From Cellulosilyticum sp. (GTDB lineage: Bacteria; Bacillota; Clostridia; Lachnospirales; Cellulosilyticaceae): DNA of 40,372 nucleotides. Positions within the stretch are counted from its first letter, which is position 1. Every line of letters begins with the position of its first letter. The stretch spans positions 1-40,372 of the forward strand of contig SVDC01000035.1 of assembly GCA_015058045.1 (NCBI GenBank), in the 5' to 3' direction. This document shows, piece by piece, positions 1 to 10,028 of the stretch. The notes below the pieces were generated by a model. The model was given only the letters and a program-made list of their open reading frames with translations. It ran no database searches and was not told the origin of the DNA. The position numbers were made by a program, and so were the translations under genes.

Positions 1-37
1 AAAAAAAGAGATACTACTATGTAGTATCTCTTTTTTT
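1..37 (-). terminator. Rho-independent terminator of the tRNA-Gly/tRNA-Pro operon
   Basis: A perfect hairpin (arms AGAGATACTAC and GTAGTATCTCT, loop of about three bases) is flanked by A and T runs. It lies immediately downstream of tRNA-Pro on the minus strand. The flanking runs are symmetric, so it could also stop transcription arriving from the left. Confidence 0.85.
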
Positions 38-40
38 ATA

Positions 41-115
41 TCGGGGTGACAGGACTCGAACCTGCGGCCTCCTGAACCCAAATCAGGCGCTCTAGCCAAA
101 CTGAGCCACACCCCG
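41..115 (-). tRNA. tRNA-Pro (anticodon TGG)
   Basis: The minus strand folds into a cloverleaf with a 7-bp acceptor stem CGGGGTG/CACCCCG, discriminator A and anticodon loop TTTGGGT, giving anticodon UGG. CCA is not encoded. It is the second gene of the operon, 4 bases after tRNA-Gly. Confidence 0.95.
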
Positions 116-119
116 TGAG

Positions 120-192
120 AGCGCGAAACGGGACTCGAACCCGCGACCCTCTCCTTGGCAAGGAGATGCTCTACCAACTGAGCCATTCGCGC
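120..192 (-). tRNA. tRNA-Gly (anticodon GCC)
   Basis: The minus strand gives acceptor stem GCGCGAA/TTCGCGC, discriminator U (usual for bacterial tRNA-Gly) and anticodon loop TTGCCAA, giving anticodon GCC. CCA is not encoded. It is the first gene of the operon and its 5' end directly abuts a leader hairpin. Confidence 0.95.
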
Positions 193-226
193 TTATTTTC
201 GTCAACTTGTCATCTGACGAAAATAA
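193..226 (-). other. Leader hairpin before tRNA-Gly
   Basis: A 12-bp perfect inverted repeat (TTATTTTCGTCA and TGACGAAAATAA, 10-base loop) fills the short 5' leader between the promoter -10 box and the first base of tRNA-Gly. It has no following T run, so it is not a terminator. See the finding on tRNA leaders. Confidence 0.7.
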
Positions 227-254
227 TAATATCATATCCCGTATCACGTGTCAA
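226..254 (-). promoter_or_regulatory. Sigma-A type promoter of the tRNA-Gly/Pro operon
   Basis: On the minus strand TTGACA (249-254) is followed after 17 bases by TATTAT (226-231). This matches the housekeeping consensus closely and points into tRNA-Gly. Confidence 0.85.
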
Positions 255-327
255 CAGATTATTTAATAAAATCTCTTTAAATCCTAACTTTTTATGAAAA
301 CAGACTCTATATTCCTATTTCATCCAT

Positions 328-1068
328 TTAACTTTCTAAAGCATACTCATAAATAGCTTTAATTTGCTTTTCAATATGCTTCTTTAACTCAACTAAATAC
401 GTATGTTTAGGGGTACCAAAACTTTGATCTTTAAAATATCCTTCTACTATATGATCCACTTCTTTTTGTTTTAATCTATAATCTTCACTATTTTGCTTCA
501 GTACTTTATCTTCCTCTAGTTTTTCTTCTTCTAACTTTGGATGATGAACTGAAATCTCCTCATTAGGTGAGGTAACTTCTTGTCTCTGCATAGAATCTGG
601 TGCATCTGATAAAATATTCTCCACCTTTTGAGTAGAATCCATATAAGTATAGACATCAATACTTATATCTTCTTCTTGGCTTAGATCTTGTGCTACTTCT
701 ATATCTAACTTTAATACTCCATTTAAAGCATTTATTTCATCTTCTGTCAGTGTAATAGGTACCTTTTCCTGTTGTGCTGACAAAGAGTTTAAGCCATCTT
801 CAGTTTTTTCATGCATTTCTTCTGTTTGTGTTAAAAATTGACCCATTGTATGAAGTGTATTGTATACCTCTTTACTCACCTTTAGCTTAGGTGGTACTAA
901 TCCACATTCTTTCTTATGTTGCCTTTTAGTTGTATTTAACCCAAGTTGATTTGTTATATTTCTTCTACTTCTAAGTTGTATAATCTGTCCCTTTTCATCT
1001 TCATAATCTTCAAGTATAGATAGCTCTAGTTTACCCTCATTCAAATAATACTTCTTAGACGTATTCAT
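328..1068 (-). CDS. Hypothetical protein, acidic, no recognised family
   Basis: This encodes a soluble protein of about 246 residues that I do not recognise. It has no signal peptide or membrane segment. The N-terminal quarter is mixed and basic (residues 35-60). The middle (about 60-200) is rich in Glu, Asp, Ser and Gln, looks partly disordered, and ends in a charged EEEKLEEDK stretch. The last 45 residues look helical. The ATG at 1068 is preferred over a TTG one codon upstream because GGGGGGAG sits 4 bases before the ATG but only 1 base before the TTG. It follows engB on the same strand with a gap of about 27 bases, so it may be the last gene of the lon-engB operon. Function is unknown; it is probably lineage-specific. 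Confidence 0.7.
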   Translation of the reverse strand: MNTSKKYYLNEGKLELSILEDYEDEKGQIIQLRSRRNITNQLGLNTTKRQHKKECGLVPPKLKVSKEVYNTLHTMGQFLTQTEEMHEKTEDGLNSLSAQQEKVPITLTEDEINALNGVLKLDIEVAQDLSQEEDISIDVYTYMDSTQKVENILSDAPDSMQRQEVTSPNEEISVHHPKLEEEKLEEDKVLKQNSEDYRLKQKEVDHIVEGYFKDQSFGTPKHTYLVELKKHIEKQIKAIYEYALES

Positions 1069-1095
1069 CAATCTCCCCCCAGTATGGATTATATC

Positions 1096-1722
1096 TTACT
1101 CATTTACCTCATGAGCTACTTCCTCAATTGCATTGCAAGCTACATTACACTGTTCAATAATCTGCCATAGTTCTTCTTTACCTTGTTTTGTTTCAGAAGA
1201 AAATGCAATCAGCTTATCTGAGCCAGATAATCCTAGCCCTTTTCTAATAACAGATAATTGTTTTTGAACTTGACTACGTTTAATCTTATCTAATTTTGTA
1301 GCTACAACAACTACTTCATCATGATAATGTTTAATCCAATCATACATCATCTTATCGTTTTTTCCAACTTCATGCCTAATATCAATTAATAAAATAATTT
1401 TTTGAAGTTGTTCACGTTTTTCAAGGTAACCTTCAATTAATTTTCCCCAACGTTCTCTCTCTGATTTAGATACCTTGGCATAACCATATCCTGGTAAATC
1501 CACAAACATAAAAGTATCTTGTACGCTATAGAAGTTAATCGTTTGTGTTTTCCCTGGTTGAGAACTTGTTCTTGCTAAAGCTCTTCTATTAAGCATCGCA
1601 TTAAGTAGTGATGATTTCCCTACATTAGACTTTCCTGCAAATGCAATTTCTGGCATCTCATGTTTTGGAAACTGTGATGTCATCCCTGCTGTAATAATCA
1701 TTTCTGCTTTTGTTACATTCAT
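1096..1722 (-). CDS. engB: Ribosome biogenesis GTPase EngB/YsxC
   Basis: This is a 208-residue essential-type GTPase of the TrmE-Era-EngA-EngB superfamily, required for late assembly of the 50S ribosomal subunit. The visible G motifs are GKSNVGKS (30-37), a T-rich switch around 59-61, DLPG (75-78), TKLD (142-145) and SSE (175-177). I chose the ATG at 1722 because AAGGAGA lies a few bases upstream and the family begins here; an in-frame start 8 codons earlier lacks a good site. It lies directly downstream of lon, as ysxC does in Bacillus subtilis, with about 116 bases between them and no terminator visible. Length is normal for the family. Confidence 0.95.
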   Translation of the reverse strand: MNVTKAEMIITAGMTSQFPKHEMPEIAFAGKSNVGKSSLLNAMLNRRALARTSSQPGKTQTINFYSVQDTFMFVDLPGYGYAKVSKSERERWGKLIEGYLEKREQLQKIILLIDIRHEVGKNDKMMYDWIKHYHDEVVVVATKLDKIKRSQVQKQLSVIRKGLGLSGSDKLIAFSSETKQGKEELWQIIEQCNVACNAIEEVAHEVNE

Positions 1723-1838
1723 TATCTTTCTCCTTAATCTAAGCACTTATGGTAACTTTATCTCTTACTGACTTATATTCTGCTATTAGCACATCTCATT
1801 TTTATTTTTTAGCGTCATCTCTTTCAATAAAATTAGTG

Positions 1839-4151
1839 CTATTTAATAAAAACATGTGCTAATACATCATCCATTTCAGTCGCATAAATAATTTCAAGAC
1901 CTTCTATAATATTAGGCTCAAGCTCTTCTACATTTCTTTTATTTAGCATTGGTACAATAACTGTATTAATCTTAGCACGTTTTGCCGCAAGAAGCTTTTC
2001 TTTCAGCCCACCAATTGGTAAGACTCTACCTCTAATAGTAATTTCACCTGTCATTGCTATATCCGCTCTTACTTTCTTTCCAGTTAAAGCTGAGATCATG
2101 GCTGTTGCCATAGTAATCCCTGCTGAAGGGCCATCCTTAGGTACTGCGCCTTCTGGAATATGAATATGCATATCCTGATTTAAGTAAAAGTCCTCTGATA
2201 TTTCTAATCTTTCCGCCTGTGAACGAATAAAGCTTACTGCTGCTTTAGCAGATTCTTTCATGACCTCTCCCATTTTTCCAGTGAGTTCAAGTTGACCTTT
2301 ACCCTTCATACAATTTACTTCTACTGATAGAGTATCTCCACCTACACTTGTCCAAGCAAGGCCTCTTACAATGCCAACTTCTGCTGTAATATTCCTTTCC
2401 TCATACTCAAAAATAGAAGCGCCTAAATAAGCTTTAATCTTTGCAGCATTGACTTGTACACAACTTATTTCTTGCTCAACAATCTCTCTTGCCACTTTAC
2501 GACATACTTTTGCTAATGTGCGTTCTAATGTTCTTACACCTGCTTCCTTTGTGTAATGCTCAATAATATATCGCAAATTTGCTTTAGTTAGCTTAATATT
2601 TTCTTTGGTTAAATTATGTTTTTCTAATTGCTGAGGCAATAAATATTTCTGCGCAATTTCTAGTTTCTCTAAAACTGTATAGCTTCCTAGTTCAATAATT
2701 TCCATACGATCTAATAACGGTCTTGGAATACCATTTAAAGTATTAGCTGTTGCTACAAATAGTACATTTGATAAATCTACAGGTACTTCTAAATAGTGGT
2801 CTTTAAAAGCATTATTTTGGTTACCATCTAAAATCTCTAATAATGCAGCTGAAGGATCACCCTTAAAATCATTAGACATCTTATCAATCTCATCTAAAAG
2901 CATAAGTGGATTATTTGATTTAGCTTCTGAGAGAGCATAAACAAAACGTCCTGGTATAGCACCTACATAAGTTCTACGATGTCCTCTAATTTCTGCTTCA
3001 TCTCTTACGCCACCTAAAGAGATACGCACATAATTTCTTCCTGTAGCATGTGCAATAGATTTTGCAATAGAAGTTTTTCCTACACCTGGAGGTCCTACAA
3101 GACATAGGATAGGAGATGGTACTTCCTTCGATAATTTTCTAACAGCTAAATACTCTATTACACGTTCTTTGATTTTGGTTAAACCATAGTGTTCCTTAGA
3201 TAAAATTTGATTTGCCTTTTTTAAGTCTAAGTTCTCTTCTGTTTCTTTATTCCATGGTAAATCTAAAACAGTTTCAATATAAGTTCTAATGTTTCCATTA
3301 TCTGGTGAACTAGATGGAGTATTTCTAAGCTTTCTAATTTCTCTATCAAGCTTTTCTTTTACATCTTCTGGTAGAGTTAGGGTTTGCATTTTTTCTTCAT
3401 ACTTTGCAATATCGCCTAATACACCATCTTTATCACCTAGTTGTTCTTGTATAACCTTTACTTGTTCGCGTAAGAAGTATTCCTTCTGTGTTTGATCAAT
3501 TCGAGATTTGACTTTTCCCATAATCTCTTTTTGCATCGATAAAATTTCTATCTCAGCTTCTAAAACCCTTATGGTTTTAAACATACGTTCTTTAAGATCA
3601 AGACACTCTAAAATTTCTTGTTTTCTATCTACTTCTAGCACAATATGACCAATAATAATATCAATCATCTCTAAACTGCTTTTTAGATTTAAAATACCAT
3701 AAAGGACTTCTTCTGTAATACGTGGATTAAGCTCGGCATATTTTTCAAAAAGCTCTCCAACTGTTCTAATTAAAGCTTCTTGTTCCACGTCTGCTTCTGG
3801 TAATACTTCTTCAATAATTTCTATTTCTGCTGATAGGTAATCCCCTTCAGCTACCTCTAGAATTCTTGCTCTACTTATTCCTTTAACAAATACTTTATAT
3901 TGACCTTCACCAATCTTAGCCATTTGTTTAACTTGGGATAAAGTTCCAATGTTAAATAAATCTTCTTGACTAGGCTCATCTATATCCGCATCTTTTTGTG
4001 CTACTGCCAAAATCATTTCATTATTTTTCATTGCTTTTTCAAGTGCCTTAACTGATTTCTCTCTGCCCACGTCAAAGTGCATCACCATTTCCGGAAAAAT
4101 GGCTACACCCCTTAGTGGTAGCACTGGTATATTCATTATTTTTTTACTCAT
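1839..4151 (-). CDS. lon: ATP-dependent Lon protease, LonA type
   Basis: This is a cytoplasmic AAA+ serine protease of 770 residues, the usual size for LonA, which degrades damaged and regulatory proteins. The N-terminal substrate-recognition domain begins [10 protein letters not shown] and runs to about residue 200, followed by a coiled region, an AAA+ module with Walker [10 protein letters not shown] near 353 and Walker B LLLDEIDK near 417, then the protease domain. The catalytic dyad is Ser676 (in PKDGPSAG) and Lys719 (in [11 protein letters not shown]). A GGGTGGA ribosome site precedes the ATG. It sits between lonB and engB, the Bacillus order. The 153-base gap before it could hold its own promoter, but I see no convincing -35/-10 pair or CIRCE/CtsR operator. 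Confidence 0.97.
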   Translation of the reverse strand: MSKKIMNIPVLPLRGVAIFPEMVMHFDVGREKSVKALEKAMKNNEMILAVAQKDADIDEPSQEDLFNIGTLSQVKQMAKIGEGQYKVFVKGISRARILEVAEGDYLSAEIEIIEEVLPEADVEQEALIRTVGELFEKYAELNPRITEEVLYGILNLKSSLEMIDIIIGHIVLEVDRKQEILECLDLKERMFKTIRVLEAEIEILSMQKEIMGKVKSRIDQTQKEYFLREQVKVIQEQLGDKDGVLGDIAKYEEKMQTLTLPEDVKEKLDREIRKLRNTPSSSPDNGNIRTYIETVLDLPWNKETEENLDLKKANQILSKEHYGLTKIKERVIEYLAVRKLSKEVPSPILCLVGPPGVGKTSIAKSIAHATGRNYVRISLGGVRDEAEIRGHRRTYVGAIPGRFVYALSEAKSNNPLMLLDEIDKMSNDFKGDPSAALLEILDGNQNNAFKDHYLEVPVDLSNVLFVATANTLNGIPRPLLDRMEIIELGSYTVLEKLEIAQKYLLPQQLEKHNLTKENIKLTKANLRYIIEHYTKEAGVRTLERTLAKVCRKVAREIVEQEISCVQVNAAKIKAYLGASIFEYEERNITAEVGIVRGLAWTSVGGDTLSVEVNCMKGKGQLELTGKMGEVMKESAKAAVSFIRSQAERLEISEDFYLNQDMHIHIPEGAVPKDGPSAGITMATAMISALTGKKVRADIAMTGEITIRGRVLPIGGLKEKLLAAKRAKINTVIVPMLNKRNVEELEPNIIEGLEIIYATEMDDVLAHVFIK

Positions 4152-4304
4152 TGTTCCACCCTCAATTAACCCGCCTACCTTGTTACAAACTGTATAATCC
4201 CTTTATCTCTTTACTCATGACATGTTAATCATGTTTCATTTATCACTCTAACCACTTATTGATACGTCCTTATTTTTAGGCTATTTATTCGAGATGGACC
4301 TTAC

Positions 4305-5948
4305 TTAGGCATGCAACATAGAAGTTGCTTTCTTTATGACTTCCTCATCAAAAATTTCTGCAATAATTTCTTCTATATCCTCTACGGGCACTATTTCTAT
4401 ATCTATATTTTTTAATATATCTTGCATATTTTCTTTTGGAATAAATACCTTTTTGATTCCTGCTTCTTTGGCCGCGTTAACCTTTTCATATACACCGCCT
4501 ACTGGGCACACTTTACCCCTAATGGATAACTCACCTGTCATAGCAATGTGACCCGGTATGACCTTATTAAATATTGCAGAGTATAAAACACAAAACATTG
4601 CTATCCCTGCTGAAGGACCATCAATAGGCATACCTGATGTATAATTAATGTGTAAAAGATATTCATCCATATTAACATTATATCTTATTTTTAATAGTGT
4701 GAGTACATTTTCTACAGAATTTAACGCCATACTTTTTCGCTTAGTATGGCTTCTCTTACCATGTATTTCCTCTTCTTCTATAATTCCTGAAACTTTTAAT
4801 TTGGCCTCACTTTTTCCTACTTCTTTAGCAACTGCTTCAATATTAAGCACTATGCCTTGCCCATTTCCCATAACAGCTAAGCCATTAATCCGCCCTACTT
4901 CATCTTCTAAATGTACCTCTTGATTTCCTCGTGCCATATAATGCCCTGTTTGAATAACCCATTCTATATCTTGCTTTTTAATTTCCCATCTGCCTTCCAT
5001 CTGCACTAGACTATGAGCAGTCTGCACTATATTAACTGCATCACGTCCATTTAAAGCATAGTTTCCTATAAGCTGTGTAGCTGGTTCTTCTATACTAATT
5101 TTCTCTCTAGTAGTTACATTTTCAATAATTTTTAAAATATCTTTTTCCTTTAAATCCTCAAAGAAAATTTCGATGCATCTTGATCTTAATGCTGGCGGAA
5201 TATCTTCTGGGCTTCTTGTGGTTGCTCCAATTAGTCTAAAATCAGCCGGTAAACCATTTCCGAAGATATCATGAATATCTCTTGGGATATTTTCATCATG
5301 TCTAGAATAATAGGAACTTTCTAAGAATACCTTACGATCCTCTAATACCTTAAGTAACTTATTCATTTGTATACTATGAAGCTCTCCTATTTCATCAATA
5401 AATAACACCCCACCATGTGCCTTTGTCACTGCCCCTGGCTTAGGCTGTGGTACACCTGCTTGTCCGTAAGCGCCTGCCCCTTGATAAATAGGATCATGTA
5501 CAGATCCAATTAATGGGTCAGCTATACTTCGTTCATCAAAACGTAAAGTAGTTGCATCAATCTCTACAAACCGTGCATCGCGTTTAAAAGGCGTCCCTGG
5601 AGATGCCTTAGCAATCTCTAAAGCAATACGTGCTGCTGCTGTTTTTCCAACCCCGGGTGCCCCATAAATTAAAATATGCTGCGGACTTGGTCCACATAGT
5701 GCAATCTTTAAGGCTTTCATTCCTGATTCCTGTCCTATAATATCTTCTTCACACTGAGGCCTAACCTTTTCTGATAATGGTTTTGTTAATGAGATCTTTC
5801 TAAGATTCTCTAATTCTTCGCTTCTCCTTGAAGAATCTTTATAAATATTCGTCTTAGAACTACTCTGCCCCTTAAGTTGGGTTAAAAAATATATACCAAC
5901 TATACATGAAAAAAAGAACTGAACTGCGATGATTAGCTTTGCTAACAT
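4305..5948 (-). CDS. lonB: Sporulation-type Lon protease LonB
   Basis: This is a 547-residue membrane-anchored Lon-like protease. A hydrophobic segment at residues 5-23 anchors it, and the large LonA N-terminal domain is absent. The AAA+ domain has Walker A GAPGVGKT (96-103) and Walker B VLFIDEIGE, with an insertion typical of LonB. The protease domain carries the dyad Ser446 (PIDGPSAG) and Lys489 (VGGVYEKVNAAK). In Bacillus subtilis the homologue is made in the forespore under sigma-F and lies between clpX and lonA, exactly as here. The start is supported by AGGAGGAC 7 bases upstream. The gene is separated from clpX by a strong terminator, so it has its own promoter; a weak sigma-F-like candidate is listed separately. 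Confidence 0.93.
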   Translation of the reverse strand: MLAKLIIAVQFFFSCIVGIYFLTQLKGQSSSKTNIYKDSSRRSEELENLRKISLTKPLSEKVRPQCEEDIIGQESGMKALKIALCGPSPQHILIYGAPGVGKTAAARIALEIAKASPGTPFKRDARFVEIDATTLRFDERSIADPLIGSVHDPIYQGAGAYGQAGVPQPKPGAVTKAHGGVLFIDEIGELHSIQMNKLLKVLEDRKVFLESSYYSRHDENIPRDIHDIFGNGLPADFRLIGATTRSPEDIPPALRSRCIEIFFEDLKEKDILKIIENVTTREKISIEEPATQLIGNYALNGRDAVNIVQTAHSLVQMEGRWEIKKQDIEWVIQTGHYMARGNQEVHLEDEVGRINGLAVMGNGQGIVLNIEAVAKEVGKSEAKLKVSGIIEEEEIHGKRSHTKRKSMALNSVENVLTLLKIRYNVNMDEYLLHINYTSGMPIDGPSAGIAMFCVLYSAIFNKVIPGHIAMTGELSIRGKVCPVGGVYEKVNAAKEAGIKKVFIPKENMQDILKNIDIEIVPVEDIEEIIAEIFDEEVIKKATSMLHA

Positions 5949-5987
5949 AAAGTGTCCTCCTACTCAATTGACAATTTCTTATTTTCA

Positions 5988-6016
5988 AGTATTACCATAT
6001 CAAGGTAAAAGGATAC
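5988..6016 (-). promoter_or_regulatory. Weak sigma-F-like promoter candidate for lonB
   Basis: On the minus strand GTATC (6012-6016) is followed after 15 bases by GGTAATACT (5988-5996), resembling the forespore sigma-F pattern GHATR-N15-GGHRARHT but with about three mismatches. It lies between the clpX terminator and the lonB start. It is suggestive mainly because lonB is sigma-F dependent in Bacillus. Confidence 0.3.
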
Positions 6017-6023
6017 TTCTTAG

Positions 6024-6065
6024 AACTAAAAAAGAACCTTTAATTTTAAAGGTTCTTTTTTAGTT
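6024..6065 (-). terminator. Terminator after clpX
   Basis: A perfect 19-bp stem with a 4-base loop (loop 6043-6046), whose outer stem consists of A and T runs, lies just after the clpX stop. It separates the tig-clpP-clpX transcript from lonB. Confidence 0.9.
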
Positions 6066-6079
6066 AGTTTGATACTATA

Positions 6080-7366
6080 TTAAGCTGATTCATCAGTTGA
6101 TTTTTTTGATTTAGCTTTCGATTTTACTTTATCGTTATACACTAATGTTGGTTGTTCTCCTGATTGAATCACATTCTCATGAATAATGATTTTTTCAAGG
6201 GTATCTCCCATAGATGGTGCATCATACATAATATCTCTCATCATTGTCTCGAAAATTGCACGAAGTCCCCTTGCCCCTGTTTCTCTTTCAATTGCTAAGT
6301 TAGCAATGGCAACTAACGCATCTTTATCAAACTCAAGCTCAATACCATCTATTTCAAATAAGTGCTTATATTGTTTTACAAGTGCATTTTTAGGTTCTGT
6401 AAGAATTGTAATAAGCGCCTCTTTATCTAGATTGTTTAGTGAAACCACTGAAGGAATACGCCCAACGAATTCTGGGATAAGACCGAATTTAACAAGATCC
6501 TGTGGTTCAACTTCTTTATAAAGTTCCCCAACATTTTTCTCTTTCTTAGCTACAACTGTAGCACCGAAACCAATACCCTTATGCCCAACTCTTCTTTCAA
6601 TAATCTTATCAAGACCATCAAATGCTCCGCCACAAATAAATAAAATATTTGTAGTATCGATTTGAATAAATTCTTGATGTGGATGCTTTCTACCACCTTG
6701 AGGTGGTACAGAAGCTACCGTACCTTCAATAATTTTTAAGAGTGCTTGTTGCACACCTTCTCCACTTACATCACGTGTAATAGATGGATTTTCTGATTTT
6801 CTAGAGATCTTATCAATTTCATCAATATAAATAATCCCAATTTGAGCTTTCTCAACATCATAATTTGCAGCTTGGATTAATTTCAGTAGGATATTTTCAA
6901 CATCTTCCCCTACATATCCAGCTTCTGTTAAAGAGGTAGCATCAGCAACAGCAAATGGTACATTCAGCATTTTAGCTAAAGTTTGAGCTAAATACGTTTT
7001 ACCTGTACCAGTTGGTCCTAAAAGTAGAATGTTACTTTTTTGGATATCTATATCATCACTTTTACGTTGTTTGTAGATACGTTTATAGTGATTGTATACA
7101 GCAACTGCTAATGCCTTTTTAGCATCATCCTGACCAATAACATATTCATCTAAGTGAGCTTTGATTTCTTTAGGCTTAGGAATGTCCATAGCTTCATCAT
7201 CTTCATAAGCTCCCTCAAGTTCTTCTTCGATAATTTCAGAACATAGCTCAATACATTCATCACAGATGTATACATTAGGTCCTGCAATTAATCGTTTCAC
7301 TTGATCTTGTGTTTTACCACAAAAAGAACATCTTAATTGTTTTGTATCATCAAATTTTGTTGGCAT
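6080..7366 (-). CDS. clpX: ClpX, ATPase subunit of ClpXP protease
   Basis: This is a 428-residue AAA+ unfoldase that feeds substrates to ClpP in the cytoplasm. An N-terminal zinc-binding domain has Cys13, Cys16, Cys35 and Cys38 (CSFCGK and CDEC). Walker A is GPTGTGKT (117-124), the pore loop GYVGEDVE follows near 150, and Walker [10 protein letters not shown] lies near 182. The Lys-rich C-terminal tail after about 410 is longer and more basic than usual but unremarkable. The start is set by AAAGGAGGTGCACA before the ATG. It lies 16 bases after clpP, so the two are co-transcribed and a terminator follows it. Confidence 0.97.
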   Translation of the reverse strand: MPTKFDDTKQLRCSFCGKTQDQVKRLIAGPNVYICDECIELCSEIIEEELEGAYEDDEAMDIPKPKEIKAHLDEYVIGQDDAKKALAVAVYNHYKRIYKQRKSDDIDIQKSNILLLGPTGTGKTYLAQTLAKMLNVPFAVADATSLTEAGYVGEDVENILLKLIQAANYDVEKAQIGIIYIDEIDKISRKSENPSITRDVSGEGVQQALLKIIEGTVASVPPQGGRKHPHQEFIQIDTTNILFICGGAFDGLDKIIERRVGHKGIGFGATVVAKKEKNVGELYKEVEPQDLVKFGLIPEFVGRIPSVVSLNNLDKEALITILTEPKNALVKQYKHLFEIDGIELEFDKDALVAIANLAIERETGARGLRAIFETMMRDIMYDAPSMGDTLEKIIIHENVIQSGEQPTLVYNDKVKSKAKSKKSTDESA

Positions 7367-7382
7367 TGTGCACCTCCTTTTA

Positions 7383-7967
7383 TTATGATCTAGTAATTAC
7401 TTTATCAATAAGACCATATTCTTTTGCTTCCTCGGCTGTCAGCCAATTATCTCTTTCAGTATCATTTTTGATTCTTTCAATATCTTGACCTGTAAATTCA
7501 GATAACATACGGTTCATTCTTTCTTTTGTTTTAAGAATGTGCTCAGCAGTGATTTGAATATCTGTTGCTTGACCTTTTGCTCCACCTAAAGGTTGGTGAA
7601 TCATAATTTCTGCATTAGGTAATGCACAACGTTTTCCTTTTGTACCACCTGCTAATAAGAATGCCCCCATGCTGGCTGCAAGTCCCATACAGATTGTTGA
7701 TACATCACATTTGATATACTGCATTGTATCATAAATAGCCATACCATCAGTAATTGAGCCACCCGGACTATTAATATAAAACATAATATCTTTATCAGGA
7801 TCTTCTGCCTCTAAAAACAGGAGTTGCGCAACAATAAGATTGGCTGTAACACTGTTGACCTCATCACCTAAAATAATGATACGATCTTTTAATAGACGAG
7901 AATAAATATCATATGAACGCTCTCCCCTATTGGTTTGTTCAATAACCATTGGAACTAAACTACTCAT
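7383..7967 (-). CDS. clpP: ClpP, proteolytic subunit
   Basis: This is a 194-residue serine peptidase that forms the tetradecameric chamber of ClpXP. The catalytic triad is visible as Ser99 (LAASMGAF), His124 (MIHQPLGG) and Asp173. The N-terminal segment is short, as in other Firmicute ClpP proteins. An AAAGGAGG ribosome site precedes the ATG by a normal distance. It lies between tig (43 bases upstream) and clpX (16 bases downstream), forming a folding-and-degradation operon. Length and motifs are canonical and nothing is missing. Confidence 0.97.
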   Translation of the reverse strand: MSSLVPMVIEQTNRGERSYDIYSRLLKDRIIILGDEVNSVTANLIVAQLLFLEAEDPDKDIMFYINSPGGSITDGMAIYDTMQYIKCDVSTICMGLAASMGAFLLAGGTKGKRCALPNAEIMIHQPLGGAKGQATDIQITAEHILKTKERMNRMLSEFTGQDIERIKNDTERDNWLTAEEAKEYGLIDKVITRS

Positions 7968-8010
7968 TCTAGCAGCCTCCTTTTACTCTATTAACCCCAA
8001 TATGAGTTAA

Positions 8011-9309
8011 TTATTTTACTACTACTTCTGCTGAGTCTGTAATAACTTTAGCTGCTTTTTGAACTTTGATATCAGCTGCTAAGCTTTCTTTTTCGTATCC
8101 ACCAAATGATTTTTTAAGTTCTTCGAATGGCATACGGTACATTTCAGCAATTTGTTTTAATTCTGTATCGATATCTTCATCTGTTACTTCGATATTTTCT
8201 ACTTCTGCAACTTTCTCAAGTACTAAACGAGATTTGATTTGGTGAGCAGCATCTTCTTTGAAGTTAGCTTTGAATGCTTCCATATCTTGACCTGTGAATT
8301 GTAAGTATTGAGCAAGTTCAAGACCTTGAGCTTTCATACGGTTTTCGAAGTTTTTGATGTTTCTTTCAACTTGTTCTTCAACCATAGCTTCTGGTACTTC
8401 AATTGTAGCGTTAGCAACTGCATTTTCTACAGCTTGTTGATCTGCTACGTTTTTGCTGCTTACTTCTTTATCTTTAAGAAGTTTTGCCTTAAGATCTTCT
8501 TTGTATTCAGCTAAAGTATCAAATTCTGAAATATCAGCAGCGAAATCATCATTGATTTCTGGTACTTCGCTTACTTTGATTCCTTTGATAGCCACTTTGA
8601 ACATTGCTGGTTTACCTGCAAGTTCTTTTGAGTGGTATTCTGTTGGGAATGTAACATTTACTTCTACTTCTTCACCAATATTTTTACCGATTAATTGATC
8701 TTCAAAGTTATCGATGAATGATTTTGAGCCGATTACTAAATCATAATCTGTACCTTTTCCACCTTGGAAAGCTTCACCATCAATGAATCCTTCGAAGTCG
8801 ATTGTTACTTTATCTTGTGGCATTACTGCTCTATCTTCTACAGTAATTTCACGAGCATTTTTGTTTGCTTCTGCAGCAACTGCTTCGTTTACTTCTTCAT
8901 CTGTTACTTCAACTTTATCAGCTTCTACTTTTAAGTTTTTGTAGTCTCCAAGTGTAACTTCTGGTTTTACAGTGATGATTGCAGTATATTTCATACCATC
9001 TTTATTCATTTCAACTACTTCTAATTCGTTTGGACGAATACGAGCAGCGATTTCAACTTTATTTGCTTCGATTGCTTCGAATAATGTTTCATCAATTAAG
9101 ATATCTGCTGCTTTATTGTAGAATACTTCTACACCGTACATTTTTTCAACCATTGCACGAGGTACTCTACCTTTACGGAATCCTTGAATATTGAAATCTT
9201 TTTTCATTGATTCATAAGCTGCATCTACTGCTTTAGCTACTTGAGCTCCATCAATTTCTACTGTAAGTTTTACTTGACTGTTTTCCATTACTTGAACTTG
9301 TGCATTCAT
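8011..9309 (-). CDS. tig: Trigger factor, ribosome-bound chaperone and prolyl isomerase
   Basis: This is a 432-residue chaperone that binds the ribosome exit tunnel and folds nascent chains. The N-terminal ribosome-docking signature is GFRKGRVP (43-50). An FKBP-type prolyl isomerase domain spans roughly 155-250, followed by a long helical C-terminal chaperone domain rich in Glu and Lys. AAGGAGGATAT precedes the ATG. It is the first gene of the tig-clpP-clpX operon. The 281-base divergent region upstream contains a minus-strand TATAAT near 9390 that could be its -10 box, but I see no good -35 partner. Confidence 0.97.
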   Translation of the reverse strand: MNAQVQVMENSQVKLTVEIDGAQVAKAVDAAYESMKKDFNIQGFRKGRVPRAMVEKMYGVEVFYNKAADILIDETLFEAIEANKVEIAARIRPNELEVVEMNKDGMKYTAIITVKPEVTLGDYKNLKVEADKVEVTDEEVNEAVAAEANKNAREITVEDRAVMPQDKVTIDFEGFIDGEAFQGGKGTDYDLVIGSKSFIDNFEDQLIGKNIGEEVEVNVTFPTEYHSKELAGKPAMFKVAIKGIKVSEVPEINDDFAADISEFDTLAEYKEDLKAKLLKDKEVSSKNVADQQAVENAVANATIEVPEAMVEEQVERNIKNFENRMKAQGLELAQYLQFTGQDMEAFKANFKEDAAHQIKSRLVLEKVAEVENIEVTDEDIDTELKQIAEMYRMPFEELKKSFGGYEKESLAADIKVQKAAKVITDSAEVVVK

Positions 9310-9590
9310 TAAAATATATCCTCCTTAAGGTTACCCTTTGTCTATACTGTAAAGCATAAATATAGCATTGTAATTTAATATTTCGTTATTATATCATACT
9401 CTTTATCTAAAATCCATAGAGGGGACGTTAATATTTTCTTGATACTCATATATATTTTGCATATTTTCCCAACTTTTCATACATCCTTTTGACATTTATT
9501 CCAACTATTTCATATGGTAACTATGTATAATTTTCGATTATAATAATACCTGTCACAAACGACTTTTAATTAGGAAGGATTCACATAAAA

Positions 9591-10028
9591 ATGGATAAGC
9601 ATACAACAAGCTGTCTTACGCTTAAAAGCTATGAAGAAGTTTATAATACTTCTATTAAGCCTAAACTAGAATCTATTGATCTTTTTCTTAGGGAAAATAT
9701 AGCCCCCTTTCATATATATGAAGTTGCTCATATTTTAGAAATAGAACCTGATGAACTCTCTCATCTAATGCAAAAACATAGCATTGCTCATTTAGATACT
9801 ATTAGTTTCTTTACCATTGTACTTAATGCCTCAAGTGAGATTTGTCAACTTTTAACAAGACAATGGCATTATGCGATGCAAAAAAACTATACACCTGAGA
9901 TGATTGCTGAAATATATAAGTTAAATATACATAAGGTAAAATGTGCATTTGACGAACTGAATACTTGTCTTGTTCAAGACATTGACCTACCACAGGTTTT
10001 CAAACGCATTCATCTTACAGTATTTTAA
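9591..10028 (+). CDS. Hypothetical protein with two helix-turn-helix-like stretches
   Basis: This encodes 145 residues that I cannot assign to a family. It is soluble, all-helical in appearance and slightly acidic. Two segments have the spacing of helix-turn-helix units: about residues 43-65 (EVAHILEIEPDELSHLMQ) and about 104-126 (PEMIAEIYKLNIHKVKCAF). The second resembles regulators in which 'MIAEIYKL' begins the first helix. It is the only plus-strand gene in this part of the window, divergent from tig and convergent with the DJ-1 gene, and a shared terminator follows. The ribosome site GGAAGGA lies 10-11 bases before the ATG. A DNA-binding role is inference only. Confidence 0.75.
   Translation: MDKHTTSCLTLKSYEEVYNTSIKPKLESIDLFLRENIAPFHIYEVAHILEIEPDELSHLMQKHSIAHLDTISFFTIVLNASSEICQLLTRQWHYAMQKNYTPEMIAEIYKLNIHKVKCAFDELNTCLVQDIDLPQVFKRIHLTVF

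Noticed and set aside
115-297. 60-codon open frame across the tRNA-Gly gene
   Set aside because: It runs through tRNA and promoter sequence on the opposite strand.
4220-4234. ACATG-N5-CATGT palindrome before lon
   Set aside because: Short arms in AT-rich DNA and not a CIRCE or CtsR site; not enough to call an operator.
8308-8698. Open frames antisense to tig
   Set aside because: Shadows of the tig coding sequence with no ribosome sites.
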